Below, one piece after another: positions 47,054 to 56,418 of a stretch of 64,000 nt of DNA. The stretch is from positions 124,001 through 188,000 of the forward strand of contig NZ_LBCQ02000010.1 of assembly GCF_001014615.2 (NCBI RefSeq). Reading direction: 5' to 3'. The notes below the pieces were generated by a model. It was not told the DNA's origin. It ran no database searches and worked only from the letters and a program-made list of their open reading frames with translations. Every line of letters begins with the position of its first letter. Within the stretch, counting starts at the first letter, position 1. The translations under genes were made by a program, and so were the position numbers. The DNA is from Aquamicrobium sp. LC103 (GTDB lineage: Bacteria; Pseudomonadota; Alphaproteobacteria; Rhizobiales; Rhizobiaceae).

Positions 47054-48694
47054 TCAGGACGATCTCGCCCGCTCCCGCAGAACATATTTCTGGATCTTTC
47101 CGGTCGAGGTTTTCGGGATTTCGGCGAAGATCACCGCCTTCGGGCATTTGAAGCGCGCCAGGAGGCCGCGACAATGGTCCAGCATCTGCGCTTCGGTGGC
47201 CTGCCGGCCAGGCTTCAGCTCGACATAGGCGATCGGCGCCTCGCCCCATTTCTCGTCGGACCGCGCCACGACGGCGCAGAAGGCGACGGCCGGATGCTTG
47301 TAGAGCGCGTCCTCCACCTCGATGGAGGAAATGTTCTCGCCGCCCGAGATGATGATGTCCTTGGAGCGGTCCTTGAGCTGGATGTAGCCGTCCGGATGCA
47401 TCACGCCGAGATCGCCCGAATGGAACCAGCCGCCGGCAAAGGCGTCGTCGGTTGCCGTCCGGTTCTTCAGATAACCCTTCATGACGATGTTGCCGCGGAA
47501 CATCACCTCCCCCATCGTCTCGCCGTCGGCGGGGACCTCGTCCATCGTCTCGGGGTTCCTCACGCTGAGCCCCTCGAGTGCGGCATAGCGCACGCCCTGC
47601 CGCGCCTTCCGCGCGGCCTGGGCCGGTCCCTCGAGCGCGTCCCAGCCGCCATGCCATTCATTGACCACGGCGGGACCGTAGGTCTCCGTCAGCCCATAGA
47701 GATGGTTGACCACGAAGCCGGCGTCGGCCATGCCGGCAAGCACGGCTTCGGGAGGCGGCGCCGCGGCCGTGTTGAAGGTGACGGTCTGCGCAAATTCCCG
47801 CTTTTCCTCGTCGGCGGCGTTGATCAGCGTCGCCATGACGATCGGCGCCCCGCAGAGATGGGAGACGCCGTGGTCGGCGATCGCGTCGTACATCGCCTTC
47901 GCCCTCACCCAGCGCAGGCAGACATGCGTTCCCGCCTGCACGGCGAGCGTCCACGGAAAGCACCAGCCGTTGCAGTGGAACATCGGCAGCGTCCACAGAT
48001 AGACGGGATTGCGGCCCATGCCGGCATGGATGGTGTTGCTGTAGGCCATCAGCGCCGCGCCGCGATGATGATAGACGACACCTTTCGGGTTGCCGGTCGT
48101 TCCGGACGTATAGTTGAGCGAGATCGCATCCCATTCGTCGTCCGGCATCGACCAGGTGAATTCCGGATCGCCTGAGGCGACAAGCTCCTCGTAGTCGAGC
48201 GAGCCGATGCGGGAACCCTTCCGATAGGGCGCGTCCTCGGGATATTCCGGATCGTCATAGTCGATCACCAGCGGCTTCACCGTGGCGATGCGGAGAGCCT
48301 CGGCGACGACGCCGGAAAATTCGCGGTCGACGATCAGCACCTTGGTCTCGGCGTGGTCGAGCTGGAAGGCGACGATCGCCGCATCGAGCCTGGTGTTGAG
48401 CGAATGCAGCACCGCCTTGACCATCGGCACCCCGAAATGCGCCTCCAACATCGGCGGCGTGTTCGACAGCATCACGGTGACGGTGTCGCCCTTGCCGATG
48501 CCGCGCACGGCAAGCGCCGAGGCAAGGCGCAGCGAGCGGCGCCAGAACTCGCCGTAGCTCACGCGCATCTCGCCGTGGATGATGGCGGTTTGATCGGGAA
48601 ACACCTTCGCCGCGCGCTCCAGATAGGACAGCGGCGTCAGCGGCTGGTGGTTCGCCGGGTTCTTGTCGAGATTCTGCTCGTATGGATTGCTCAT
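47054..48694 (-). CDS. AMP-binding acyl-CoA synthetase
   Basis: A 546-residue acyl-adenylate-forming enzyme that activates a carboxylic acid with ATP and joins it to CoA. The P-loop motif is NYTSGTTGNPKGVVYHH. The adenine-binding YGLTET, the hinge-region GYIQLKDRSKDIIISGGENIS and the C-terminal catalytic Lys in KTSTGKIQKY are intact. It resembles the medium/long-chain fatty acyl-CoA ligase group (AcsF/AlkK-like); the exact acid is unknown. Start 48694 has a GGAGG site; a 10-codon longer frame exists. Confidence 0.9.
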   Translation of the reverse strand: MSNPYEQNLDKNPANHQPLTPLSYLERAAKVFPDQTAIIHGEMRVSYGEFWRRSLRLASALAVRGIGKGDTVTVMLSNTPPMLEAHFGVPMVKAVLHSLNTRLDAAIVAFQLDHAETKVLIVDREFSGVVAEALRIATVKPLVIDYDDPEYPEDAPYRKGSRIGSLDYEELVASGDPEFTWSMPDDEWDAISLNYTSGTTGNPKGVVYHHRGAALMAYSNTIHAGMGRNPVYLWTLPMFHCNGWCFPWTLAVQAGTHVCLRWVRAKAMYDAIADHGVSHLCGAPIVMATLINAADEEKREFAQTVTFNTAAAPPPEAVLAGMADAGFVVNHLYGLTETYGPAVVNEWHGGWDALEGPAQAARKARQGVRYAALEGLSVRNPETMDEVPADGETMGEVMFRGNIVMKGYLKNRTATDDAFAGGWFHSGDLGVMHPDGYIQLKDRSKDIIISGGENISSIEVEDALYKHPAVAFCAVVARSDEKWGEAPIAYVELKPGRQATEAQMLDHCRGLLARFKCPKAVIFAEIPKTSTGKIQKYVLRERARSS

Positions 48695-48742
48695 CGGGTC
48701 CTCCGTGGAGCGGAGATTAAGCACAGCGCGGACCGGTCGTCA

Positions 48743-49513
48743 TCAGCCCCAGAGGTCGAACATGCCGTCCCATATGAGCTTCGCCGAGACGATGAAGATC
48801 ATCCAGTACATGAAGGGATAGAAGACGTCCGGCTTCATCCGCCGCACGAGCCATGCGCCCGTCAGCGTGGCGAAGGGCGCAAGCGGCAGCAGCACGGCCG
48901 ACGCGGTCAGATTCGTCGCGTCGAACTGCCCGAGCGCGAAATAGGGGACGAGCTTCACCGCGTTGACCACGGCGAAGAAGATCACGCTGGTGCCGACATA
49001 GAGCGCGGGCCGCTGCCTGAGCGGCAGCGCGTAGACCTGGTAGGGCGGGCCTCCGGCATGGGCGACGAAGCTGGTGAAGCCGCTGATCGTGCTCCAGAAC
49101 CAGGCTTTCGGCGCGCTGTGGCTGGTCATGACGGGACTTTTGGCCCAGCGCTGGCTCAGCCAGCGCAGGAAGAAGGCGAGCGCGACGATGCCGACGATGA
49201 GGCGCACCGCGCCCGCCGTCACGACCGCCGCCGTCAGCCAGCCTATGCCGATGCCGAGCATTGCGCCCGGCAGCATCAGCCTGAGCGTGACCGGATCGCG
49301 CTCCCCGCGCCATGTCCACAGCGAAACCATGTCCATCGCGATGAGGATCGGCAGCATGATCGCAGCCGCCTGCACCGGGGGCACGACCAGCGACATCAGC
49401 GGCACGCCGATCAGCGCCATTGCGCCGCCAAGGCCGCCTTTCGACAGGCCGACGAGTATGACCGACGGGATGGCGGCGGCGTAGAACCAGGGATCGGAAA
49501 GCAAGGCGTTCAT
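48743..49513 (-). CDS. TSUP (TauE/SafE) family membrane permease
   Basis: A 256-residue inner-membrane protein of the same superfamily as the gene at 45368 but only distantly similar. The first half has AIPSVILVGLSKGGLGGAMALIGVPLMSL, with a GGxGG-type loop. The second half has ISGFTSFVAHAGGPPYQVYALPL, the family repeat. It probably exports a sulfur-containing anion. Start 49513 (MNALLSDPWF) begins the hydrophobic region; the 77-codon longer frame is not membrane-like. It is divergent from the ThiE-like gene. Confidence 0.88.
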   Translation of the reverse strand: MNALLSDPWFYAAAIPSVILVGLSKGGLGGAMALIGVPLMSLVVPPVQAAAIMLPILIAMDMVSLWTWRGERDPVTLRLMLPGAMLGIGIGWLTAAVVTAGAVRLIVGIVALAFFLRWLSQRWAKSPVMTSHSAPKAWFWSTISGFTSFVAHAGGPPYQVYALPLRQRPALYVGTSVIFFAVVNAVKLVPYFALGQFDATNLTASAVLLPLAPFATLTGAWLVRRMKPDVFYPFMYWMIFIVSAKLIWDGMFDLWG

Positions 49514-49664
49514 CAGGCGGGCTTCTTTGGTGCCCGACCAATAGCGGCATGGCTGCGAGTTGGCGAGCCCCGTTCGCGCATACTGTTCAAGAGCGGGGCT
49601 TTGCTCTATGCCCCATTGCAACCAAGATCGCCCGCGATAAGGCGAATATTCCAGCAGGTTCCCA

Positions 49665-50324
49665 ATGATTGCCACTCCCGCGCCCGACCGCTGCCGCATC
49701 GTCCTGATCGCTCCCGACGGTTTCGACACCGAAACGCTCGCCACGAAACTTTCGAGCGCGCTGGCGGGAGGCGATGTCGCCTCGTTGATCCTGCCCGACT
49801 ACGGAATGGACGAAGCCGCCTTCCAGCGCCGGGCCGAGCGCATCGTGCCGCTCGTGCAGGAGAAGGGCGTGGCGGTGATGATCGCCGGAGATTTTCGCGT
49901 GGCGATGCGCACCGGCGCCGACGGGGTTCATCTCGAAGCCCGCAGGAAAGAGCTGGAAGAGGCTATCGAGAAACACCAGGCAAAGCTGATGATCGGCACT
50001 GGCGGAGCGAAGACCCGCGACGATGCCCTGGAACTTGGCGAGGCTAGGCCCGACTACATTTTCTTCGGACGCTTCGGCTACGATACCAAGCCCGAGCCGC
50101 ACTCCAGAAATCTCACGCTCGGCGGATGGTGGTCGGAGATGGTGCAGATCCCCTGTATCGTGCTCGCCGGCTCCGACCTCGCCTCCGTCGAGGCGGTGGC
50201 CGCGACCGGTGCCGATTTCGTGGCGCTTTCCTCGGCCGTGTTCGGCGGCGATGCCGATCCGGCCGCGGCCATCCGGCGCGCCAACGCGATTCTTGACGAA
50301 AAGGCTCCGCGCTTTGAGGATTGA
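49665..50324 (+). CDS. Thiamine-phosphate synthase (ThiE)-family protein
   Basis: A 219-residue TIM-barrel protein of the TMP synthase/TenI superfamily. Segments typical of the fold are VMIAGDFRVAMRTGADGVHLEARRKEL, PDYIFFGRFGYDTKPEP and the phosphate-binding ATGADFVALSSAVFG. Several ThiE catalytic residues look altered: the pyrimidine-binding region is diverged. It could therefore be a TenI-like or rhizobial ThiE variant rather than a proven synthase. No TPP riboswitch was found upstream. The Sel1-repeat gene follows after three bases. Confidence 0.78.
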   Translation: MIATPAPDRCRIVLIAPDGFDTETLATKLSSALAGGDVASLILPDYGMDEAAFQRRAERIVPLVQEKGVAVMIAGDFRVAMRTGADGVHLEARRKELEEAIEKHQAKLMIGTGGAKTRDDALELGEARPDYIFFGRFGYDTKPEPHSRNLTLGGWWSEMVQIPCIVLAGSDLASVEAVAATGADFVALSSAVFGGDADPAAAIRRANAILDEKAPRFED

Positions 50325-50327
50325 GTC

Positions 50328-51299
50328 ATGAAAGCCCTGTCGATCGCAATGCTCGCATTCGTCCTGACGGGGATCGCGCCGGCGATCCCGACGGCGCTTG
50401 CGGCGGATGGCGATCGGGTGAGCACTCCCGAGACCGAGGGCATCGATCCGGATCGTTTCGGCGGCAGAAAGGGCGACGATGCGTATGGCGCATTCCAGCG
50501 CGGCCTCTATCTGACGGCGCTCCACTTCGCCACGCCGCGTGCGGAAGCCGGCGACGCGGCCGCCCAGACGTTGATCGCCGAGATCTATTCGCGCGGCCTC
50601 GGCGTGCGCCGCGACGATGCGAAGGCAGCGGAATGGTACGGCAAGGCGGCCGAGCAGGGCGTCATGGAGGCGCAATTCCAGTATTCGATGCTGCTTTACG
50701 ATGGGCGAGGCATCCAACGCGACACCGATCGCGCCTACGGGATGATGGAAGCGGCCGCGGATGCCGGCCACCGGCTCGCGCAGTTCAACTTCGCGCAATT
50801 GGTGACGGCTCGCGAGCCGACGGCACAGGGCATGGCCAAGGCCGTGCGTTATTACGAGCGCGCCGCCCAGGCGGGCGTGCCCGAAGCGCAATATGCCATG
50901 GCACAGGTCTATGAGCAGGGCGTCGGCGGCAAGCCCGTGGACATGGCGCAGGCGCGGGACTGGCTGCTCAAGGCGGCGCGGCAGAATTTCGACACGGCCC
51001 AGCTCGACCTCGGCACCTGGCTCGTCGAGGGCGTGGGCGGCGACGCCGACCACAAGACCGGTTTCGGATGGCTCATGCGCGCCGCCGCGGGCGGCAACGT
51101 CGCCGCGCAGAATCGCCTGGCCAAACTCTATCGCGCCGGCGTCGGAACCGACGCGGACCAGGTCGCAGCCGCCGCATGGTACATGATTGCCCGCCACGCG
51201 GGCCTCGTCGATCCGGTCATGGAGGATTACCTCGCCGGGCTCAGCGAGGAGCAGACCCAGCAGGCAACGGAGCGCGTGGACAGGCTTCGCGGCGGCTGA
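50328..51299 (+). CDS. Sel1-repeat (TPR-like) periplasmic protein
   Basis: A 323-residue exported protein. A signal peptide ends near ALAADG (residue 25). It then has about six Sel1 repeats of roughly 36 residues: [59 protein letters not shown] and so on to about residue 290. Sel1 solenoids scaffold protein complexes, in rhizobia often linked to exopolysaccharide or stress control. It forms a two-gene unit with the ThiE-like gene, a common arrangement in relatives by recollection. Confidence 0.88.
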   Translation: MKALSIAMLAFVLTGIAPAIPTALAADGDRVSTPETEGIDPDRFGGRKGDDAYGAFQRGLYLTALHFATPRAEAGDAAAQTLIAEIYSRGLGVRRDDAKAAEWYGKAAEQGVMEAQFQYSMLLYDGRGIQRDTDRAYGMMEAAADAGHRLAQFNFAQLVTAREPTAQGMAKAVRYYERAAQAGVPEAQYAMAQVYEQGVGGKPVDMAQARDWLLKAARQNFDTAQLDLGTWLVEGVGGDADHKTGFGWLMRAAAGGNVAAQNRLAKLYRAGVGTDADQVAAAAWYMIARHAGLVDPVMEDYLAGLSEEQTQQATERVDRLRGG

Positions 51300-51442
51300 C
51301 CCTGCCGGCGGCGAAACGGCGCTCCCTCCAAAAGTTCCGCCTCGTTCCGGCCGCCTCTCTTGCCTCCAGGCGTGATTTATGGTCTTGGAAGCCGCGAAAC
51401 GGCCCCTCGCGGCGCGGACAATCTCTTTCCGAAAGTCGAGCA

Positions 51443-52006
51443 ATGAAAATCAACGGCAACGAAATCCGTCCCGGCAACGTCATCGAGCATGACGGCGGCC
51501 TCTGGGTTGCGGTCAAGACCAACGCGGTTAAGCCCGGCAAGGGCGGCGCCTACAACCAGGTCGAATTGAAGAACCTCATCAACGGCACCAAGCTCAACGA
51601 GCGTTTCCGCGCCGCCGAGACGGTCGAGAAGGTGCGGCTCGAGCAGAAGGACTTCACCTTCCTCTACGAGCAGGGCGAAGCGCTGGTCTTCATGGACACC
51701 GAGAGCTATGAGCAGCTCGAACTCGACAAGGATTTCGTCGGCGAGCGCGCCGCCTTCCTGCAGGACGGCATGACGGTCACCGTGGAACTCCACGAGGAAC
51801 GCCCGATCGGCGTTTCCCTGCCCGACCAGGTCACGCTGACCATTGCCGAGGCCGATCCGGTCGTGAAGGGCCAGACGGCGGCGTCCTCCTACAAGCCCGC
51901 CGTCCTCGAAAACGGCGTGCGCGTTCTGGTGCCGCCCTTCATCTCGTCAGGCGAGAAGATCATCGTCGACACCAACGAAATCACCTATATCCGCCGCGCC
52001 GACTAA
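51443..52006 (+). CDS. efp: Elongation factor P
   Basis: A 187-residue translation factor that rescues ribosomes stalled at proline runs. Domain I has the modification loop [16 protein letters not shown]33 corresponds to the lysylated K34 of E. coli. Two OB-fold domains follow, with the C-terminal [30 protein letters not shown] signature. The ATG at 51443 gives the conserved N-terminus ([11 protein letters not shown]). The downstream monophosphatase gene starts 35 bases later. Confidence 0.97.
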   Translation: MKINGNEIRPGNVIEHDGGLWVAVKTNAVKPGKGGAYNQVELKNLINGTKLNERFRAAETVEKVRLEQKDFTFLYEQGEALVFMDTESYEQLELDKDFVGERAAFLQDGMTVTVELHEERPIGVSLPDQVTLTIAEADPVVKGQTAASSYKPAVLENGVRVLVPPFISSGEKIIVDTNEITYIRRAD

Positions 52007-52041
52007 GGCGCGCCGGAGACCCATTCAGGAGACCGATCCTC

Positions 52042-52836
52042 ATGGCGCGCTCGGCGATCATCAATGTCATGGTGCAGACGGCCATGAAGGCCGGCCGGTC
52101 GCTGGCGCGCGATTTCGGCGAGGTGCAGAACCTGCAGGTTTCGCTGAAGGGACCGGGCGACTATGTCAGCCAGGCCGACCGCAAGGCCGAGGAGATCATC
52201 TATCAGGAGCTCTCCCGCGCCCGCCCCGGCTATTCCTTCCTGATGGAGGAGCGCGGCACGGTCCCCGGCGATGACGACCAGCATCGCTGGATCGTCGACC
52301 CGCTCGACGGCACCACCAATTTCCTGCACGGAATTCCGATCTTCTCGATCTCGATCGCGCTGGAGCGTCAGGGACAGATCGTCGCCGGCGTCATCTACAA
52401 TCCGGCGATGGACGAACTCTACACCGCCGAACGCGGCGGCGGTGCCTTCATGAACGACCGCCGCCTGCGCGTCGCCGGACGGGCGAAGCTTTCCGACGCC
52501 GTCATCGGCACCGGGATTCCGCATCTCGGGCGCGGCCATCACGGCCACGCGCTCATCGACCTGCGCAACGTGATGGGCGAGGTAGCGGGCATCCGGCGGC
52601 TGGGTTCGGCCGCCCTCGACCTCGCCTATGTCGCGGCCGGCCGCATGGACGGCTTCTTCGAGGACGCGCTCGCGCCCTGGGACATGGCGGCGGGCATCCT
52701 GATGGTGCGGGAAGCCGGCGGCTTCGCCTCCGACCGCGACGGCGGTCAGGAGATGTTCGACAACGGCACGATCGTCGCCGGCAACGAGCAGATGCACAAA
52801 TCGCTGCTCAAAACCTTGCAGCAGCGCAAGGGCTGA
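52042..52836 (+). CDS. suhB: Inositol monophosphatase family protein (SuhB)
   Basis: A 264-residue Mg-dependent phosphatase. The metal site has EERG (near 69-72), DPLDGTTNFLHG (86-97) and APWDMAAG (near 212-219), the complete inositol monophosphatase signature. It may dephosphorylate inositol phosphates or act in rRNA maturation as SuhB does. It lies downstream of efp, as often in alphaproteobacteria, and is convergent with the epimerase gene four bases away. The SuhB assignment rests on family and context. Confidence 0.88.
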   Translation: MARSAIINVMVQTAMKAGRSLARDFGEVQNLQVSLKGPGDYVSQADRKAEEIIYQELSRARPGYSFLMEERGTVPGDDDQHRWIVDPLDGTTNFLHGIPIFSISIALERQGQIVAGVIYNPAMDELYTAERGGGAFMNDRRLRVAGRAKLSDAVIGTGIPHLGRGHHGHALIDLRNVMGEVAGIRRLGSAALDLAYVAAGRMDGFFEDALAPWDMAAGILMVREAGGFASDRDGGQEMFDNGTIVAGNEQMHKSLLKTLQQRKG

Positions 52837-52840
52837 CGCC

Positions 52841-53824
52841 TCACGCGCCTGCCCGCCTCGCGGCGATGAATTCGCGGCCCGACCGGGCGACGCCCTCCGG
52901 AGTGGTGACCGGCGGCCGCCAGTCGAACGTCTTGATGAAATCGGCGGGATCGACGACGATGTCGCTGAAGAGCGTCGCGGCGACATGCGATTTGCCGGCG
53001 AGCCGGGCGACGAATTCCAGAGCCGACGGCGCGACCGGAACCAGCCGCTTCGACATTCCCATGCCCTCGCGCAGATACGCGATGATGTCGGCGAGCGAAA
53101 CGATCTCCTCGTCCGCGATTTCGTAGCTGCCGCCGCCTTCGCCGCGCAGCCCCGCCTCGACGGAGGCGACGATCGCGCTGCAAAGATTTTCCACCGCGCA
53201 CAGCGAGCGCCTGTTCCTTATCGCGCCGAACGGCAGCGGCAGCCCGGTCGCGGCGAGGCGCTGCAGCCGCCGCCAGTTGGCCGCGGCGTTGTGGGCGTAG
53301 ACGAGCGACGGCCGCAGCACGATCCCCGTCTGTCCGGAATGTTCATTGAGGCGAAGAACATGCGCCTCGCTCAGCAGTTTCGAACGGGCGTAGGCGGAAG
53401 GCCGCACCTCGGCCAGCTTGGCGAAGATCGAGCTCACCAGCACCATCGCGCGAATGCCGGCCTCCTCGGCCGCCTTCGTCAATCGTTCCGTGCCGCGGTC
53501 GTTGATCTCGAAATAGGCGTCGTCATCGCCGGCGCCCGTGTCGCGATGCGCGAGCCCGGCCAGATGCACGACCGCGTCCGCGCCCGAGAGGGCTTCGCGC
53601 CAGTCGGTCGCGGCGCCGATCTCGCCGACGTGGACCGAGGATGGGTCGCCGCCCCCCGGCCTGCGGCCGGCCTCGACCACGGCATGGCCGCGCTCGCGCA
53701 GCACGACGACGAGCCTGCGGCCGATGAAGCCGGTGGCTCCGGTTACGACTATCCTGGCGGCGGGCGCCGATATTGATTTCTCTGTTTCCGCGCGAGCGGA
53801 AGCCGATGACAAAAGCGACGTCAT
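52841..53824 (-). CDS. NAD-dependent epimerase/dehydratase (extended SDR)
   Basis: A 327-residue extended SDR. The NAD loop is VTGATGFIGRRLVVVL (residues 27-42) after a short non-conserved N-terminus. The middle AVVHLAGLAHRD motif and the active-site YARSK are present, with a serine (VSSIFA) in the expected triad position. Such proteins epimerise or dehydrate nucleotide sugars in polysaccharide synthesis; UDP-glucose-4-epimerase-like members often assist exopolysaccharide or lipopolysaccharide formation. No neighbours define the substrate. Confidence 0.87.
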   Translation of the reverse strand: MTSLLSSASARAETEKSISAPAARIVVTGATGFIGRRLVVVLRERGHAVVEAGRRPGGGDPSSVHVGEIGAATDWREALSGADAVVHLAGLAHRDTGAGDDDAYFEINDRGTERLTKAAEEAGIRAMVLVSSIFAKLAEVRPSAYARSKLLSEAHVLRLNEHSGQTGIVLRPSLVYAHNAAANWRRLQRLAATGLPLPFGAIRNRRSLCAVENLCSAIVASVEAGLRGEGGGSYEIADEEIVSLADIIAYLREGMGMSKRLVPVAPSALEFVARLAGKSHVAATLFSDIVVDPADFIKTFDWRPPVTTPEGVARSGREFIAARRAGA

Positions 53825-53977
53825 TCGTTCGCTGATACCCCCCGGTCAAAAGCTTACGAAAGTTCTTGACCGGCCTCTTACACGCCTTTCAATTTTGTCA
53901 CAATTCCGTTTAGACTCACGGTCACCTTAAAGGCTGATAATCGCCGGCAGTGCCGAAATCCATTCAGGGGCGTCTCA

Positions 53978-55000
53978 ATGGCATTTCTCAGAACGCTGGG
54001 AGCGGAAGGTTTGACGGATGGCGCGGAATATGATCCGCGCAAATTGTCGAGCCCTCAGGTCTTTCTTTTGTCCATGCTCGTCTTCCTGGCGATCTCAGGC
54101 TTCGTCGCGGCGATCCTCTATCGCCAGATCGCCTCGGCTTTCCAGACCAATCCGGGACTGAACGGGCTGATCTTCGGCGTGCTCGCCGTCGGCATCCTTC
54201 TCGTCTTCGCCCAGGTCATCCGCCTGTTCCGCGAGGTGCGCTGGGTCAATTCCTTCCGTGCCGGCACGGAAGCCACGGAACCGGTGCTGCTCGCGCCGAT
54301 GAAAGCGCTTCTGAGCCGATCCTCGGCGATGGCGCTGTCGACCAACTCGATGCGTTCGATCCTCGATTCCATCGCGACCCGTCTCGACGAAAGCCGCGAC
54401 ACCTCGCGCTACCTGATCGGACTGCTCGTCTTCCTCGGCCTGCTCGGCACGTTCTGGGGCCTGCTGCAGACGATCGGCTCCATCGGCGAGACGATCCAGT
54501 CGCTCGACCCCGGCACGGGCGACACCAATGACGTACTCAATGCCTTGAAGGCCGGCCTTTCCGCGCCGCTTTCCGGCATGGGGACGGCTTTCTCGTCGTC
54601 GCTGTTCGGCCTTTCCGGCTCGCTGATCCTCGGCTTCCTCGATCTCCAGGCCGGCCGCGCGCAGACGCGGTTCTACACCGAGCTCGAAAACTGGCTTTCG
54701 ACCGTCACCGACCTCGGCTCCGACCTGGCGGTCGATCCGACCAAGGTCACCTCGACCGAGGAGATAAAGATTCTCTCCGAAAGGCTGCGCGCCGTTCAGG
54801 AAGCAGGCGGCGCCGGCAATCCGCGCGTGGCGGCATCCATGGCCAATCTCGCCGACGGCATCACCGGACTGGTCAAGAGCATGCGCTCCGAGCAGCAGAT
54901 GATGCGCGATTGGGTCGAGGCGCAGTCGAACGAACAGAGGGAGATGCGCAGGACGCTGGACAAGCTCGCCGAAGCGCTGACGCAACGGGAGAAGACCTGA
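53978..55000 (+). CDS. MotA/TolQ/ExbB-like proton-channel membrane protein
   Basis: A 340-residue inner-membrane protein with helices at about 26-49, 60-83, 145-167 and 200-222. The last two flank a motif typical of MotA/TolQ/ExbB proteins (GTFWGLLQTIG, and LSGMGTAFSSSLFGLSGSL in place of the TolQ core). The C-terminal 110 residues are a cytoplasmic coiled coil. It has its own upstream region and is followed one base later by a MotB-like gene. It is not TolQ, which is at 39597, and no flagellar genes are near. It probably forms a proton-driven motor with its neighbour. Confidence 0.85.
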   Translation: MAFLRTLGAEGLTDGAEYDPRKLSSPQVFLLSMLVFLAISGFVAAILYRQIASAFQTNPGLNGLIFGVLAVGILLVFAQVIRLFREVRWVNSFRAGTEATEPVLLAPMKALLSRSSAMALSTNSMRSILDSIATRLDESRDTSRYLIGLLVFLGLLGTFWGLLQTIGSIGETIQSLDPGTGDTNDVLNALKAGLSAPLSGMGTAFSSSLFGLSGSLILGFLDLQAGRAQTRFYTELENWLSTVTDLGSDLAVDPTKVTSTEEIKILSERLRAVQEAGGAGNPRVAASMANLADGITGLVKSMRSEQQMMRDWVEAQSNEQREMRRTLDKLAEALTQREKT

Positions 55001-55001
55001 G

Positions 55002-56033
55002 ATGGCGCTGGCGCGCAGCCGTCGCCGCGAGCGCGGAATCGACTACTGGCCTGGCTTCGTCGACGCGCTGTCGACGCTGCTTCTGGCGATCATGTTCCTG
55101 CTTTCGGTCTTCGTGCTGGCGCAGTTCCTGCTGAGCCAGGAGATCAGCGGCCGCGACCAGGTCCTCACCAGGCTCAATTCGCAGATCAACGAGCTGACGC
55201 AGCTGCTTGCGCTGGAACGTTCCAATTCCCAGGACATGGAGGATTCGCTGTCGAGCTTGCGCGCCTCGCTCTCGGAGGCCGAAAGCGAGCGCAGCCGGCT
55301 GGAACAGCTTCTCACCGCCGGCCAGGGCGCCGGCGCAGCGGCCGAATCACGCATCGGCAATCTCACCGGCGAACTCGATCAGGAACGGCAGCTGAGCCAG
55401 CGCGCGCTGAGCCAGGTCGAGCTTCTCAACCAGCAGATCGCCGCGCTGCGCAGCCAGATCGGAGCGCTGGAGGCGGCGCTGGACGCCTCCGAGACCAAGG
55501 ACCGCGAATCGAACGCCAAGATCGCCGATCTCGGCCGCCGGCTCAACGTGGCGCTCGCCCAGAGGGTGCAGGAGCTCAACCGCTACCGGTCGGACTTCTT
55601 CGGCCGCCTGCGCGAGATCCTTTCCGACCGCGAGAACATCCGCATCGTCGGCGACCGCTTCGTCTTCCAGTCGGAGGTGCTGTTTCCCTCCGGTTCCGAG
55701 GTGATCAACGAACAGGGGCGCGAGGAGATGCGCAAGCTCGCCGGCGCCATCCTGGACCTCCAGCGCGAGATCCCGCCGGAGATCAACTGGGTGCTGCGCG
55801 TCGACGGCCACACCGACACGGTGCCGCTGTCGGGCACCGGGCGCTACCGGGACAATTGGGAGCTTTCCTCCGCGCGCGCGACCTCGGTCGTCAAGTTCCT
55901 GATTGAGAACGGCGTTCCCGCCAACCGGCTGGTCGCCGCCGGGTTCGGAGAGTTCCAGCCGCTCGACGGGACCGACACGGCCGACGCGCGCACCCGCAAC
56001 CGCCGCATAGAGCTGAAGCTGACGGAGCGGTAG
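55002..56033 (+). CDS. MotB-like protein with OmpA-type peptidoglycan-binding domain
   Basis: A 343-residue protein with a short basic tail and one membrane helix (about 20-44, beginning YWPGFVDALSTLLLAIMFLL). D21 sits where MotB has its proton-binding aspartate. A long periplasmic coiled coil follows (about 50-200). A C-terminal OmpA-like domain (about 215-342) has the peptidoglycan-binding pattern VDGHTDTVPLSGTGRYRDNWELSSARA. It would anchor the MotA-like partner to the cell wall across the periplasm. Its task is unknown. Confidence 0.87.
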   Translation: MALARSRRRERGIDYWPGFVDALSTLLLAIMFLLSVFVLAQFLLSQEISGRDQVLTRLNSQINELTQLLALERSNSQDMEDSLSSLRASLSEAESERSRLEQLLTAGQGAGAAAESRIGNLTGELDQERQLSQRALSQVELLNQQIAALRSQIGALEAALDASETKDRESNAKIADLGRRLNVALAQRVQELNRYRSDFFGRLREILSDRENIRIVGDRFVFQSEVLFPSGSEVINEQGREEMRKLAGAILDLQREIPPEINWVLRVDGHTDTVPLSGTGRYRDNWELSSARATSVVKFLIENGVPANRLVAAGFGEFQPLDGTDTADARTRNRRIELKLTER

Positions 56034-56034
56034 T

Positions 56035-56415
56035 TCATCGCACGAGCCGAACGTCGAGGCCCGCTATATCGAGCCACGCCTGATCGGTCGTCAGCGCAGG
56101 CACACCGAGCTTGATGGCCAATGCCATGCAGGAACGATCGCCGAGCCCGCTGCCGTGCTCTCGCGTCGCGGTCGCGAGTTGTGCTGCCTCGAACGCATCC
56201 TCCGCCGTGTGCGGCTGCACATCGAGATGCAGCTCCGCGATTATCTCCCTCGCGATGGGCATATCTATGCCGTTCGCAAGCAGCTCCTTTACGACCTCGT
56301 GCAGATTGACAGCCGAGATCGCCGCATCGTCGACCTGCTTTCCTATGATGTCCGCGCCAGGCTCGTCCCGCAGCAACGCGATGACGGCCGAAGCGTCGAG
56401 CACGACCTTCGCCAT
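56035..56415 (-). CDS. VapC-type PIN-domain toxin
   Basis: A 126-residue PIN ribonuclease. The acidic residues are D7 (VVLDASAVIALL), E40 (NLHEVVKE), D93 (GLGDRSCMALA) and D111 (TTDQAWL). The LGDRSC pattern marks a VapC subgroup distinct from the two modules inside ruv. It follows its antitoxin gene after three bases and is convergent with the MotB-like gene, one base away. Confidence 0.88.
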   Translation of the reverse strand: MAKVVLDASAVIALLRDEPGADIIGKQVDDAAISAVNLHEVVKELLANGIDMPIAREIIAELHLDVQPHTAEDAFEAAQLATATREHGSGLGDRSCMALAIKLGVPALTTDQAWLDIAGLDVRLVR

Positions 56416-56418
56416 GGG

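Noticed and set aside
49514-49664. TPP riboswitch before the ThiE-like gene
   Set aside because: The conserved CUGAGA and ACCUGA-type elements of the thi box were not found in the gap.
52007-52041. suhB RNA motif ahead of the inositol monophosphatase gene
   Set aside because: The gap is only 35 bases and holds a ribosome site, with no room for that structured RNA.
53978-56033. Zorya-type anti-phage system
   Set aside because: The MotA/MotB-like pair recalls ZorAB, but no helicase, nuclease or other Zorya partner gene follows; the next genes are a toxin-antitoxin module and a peptidase.
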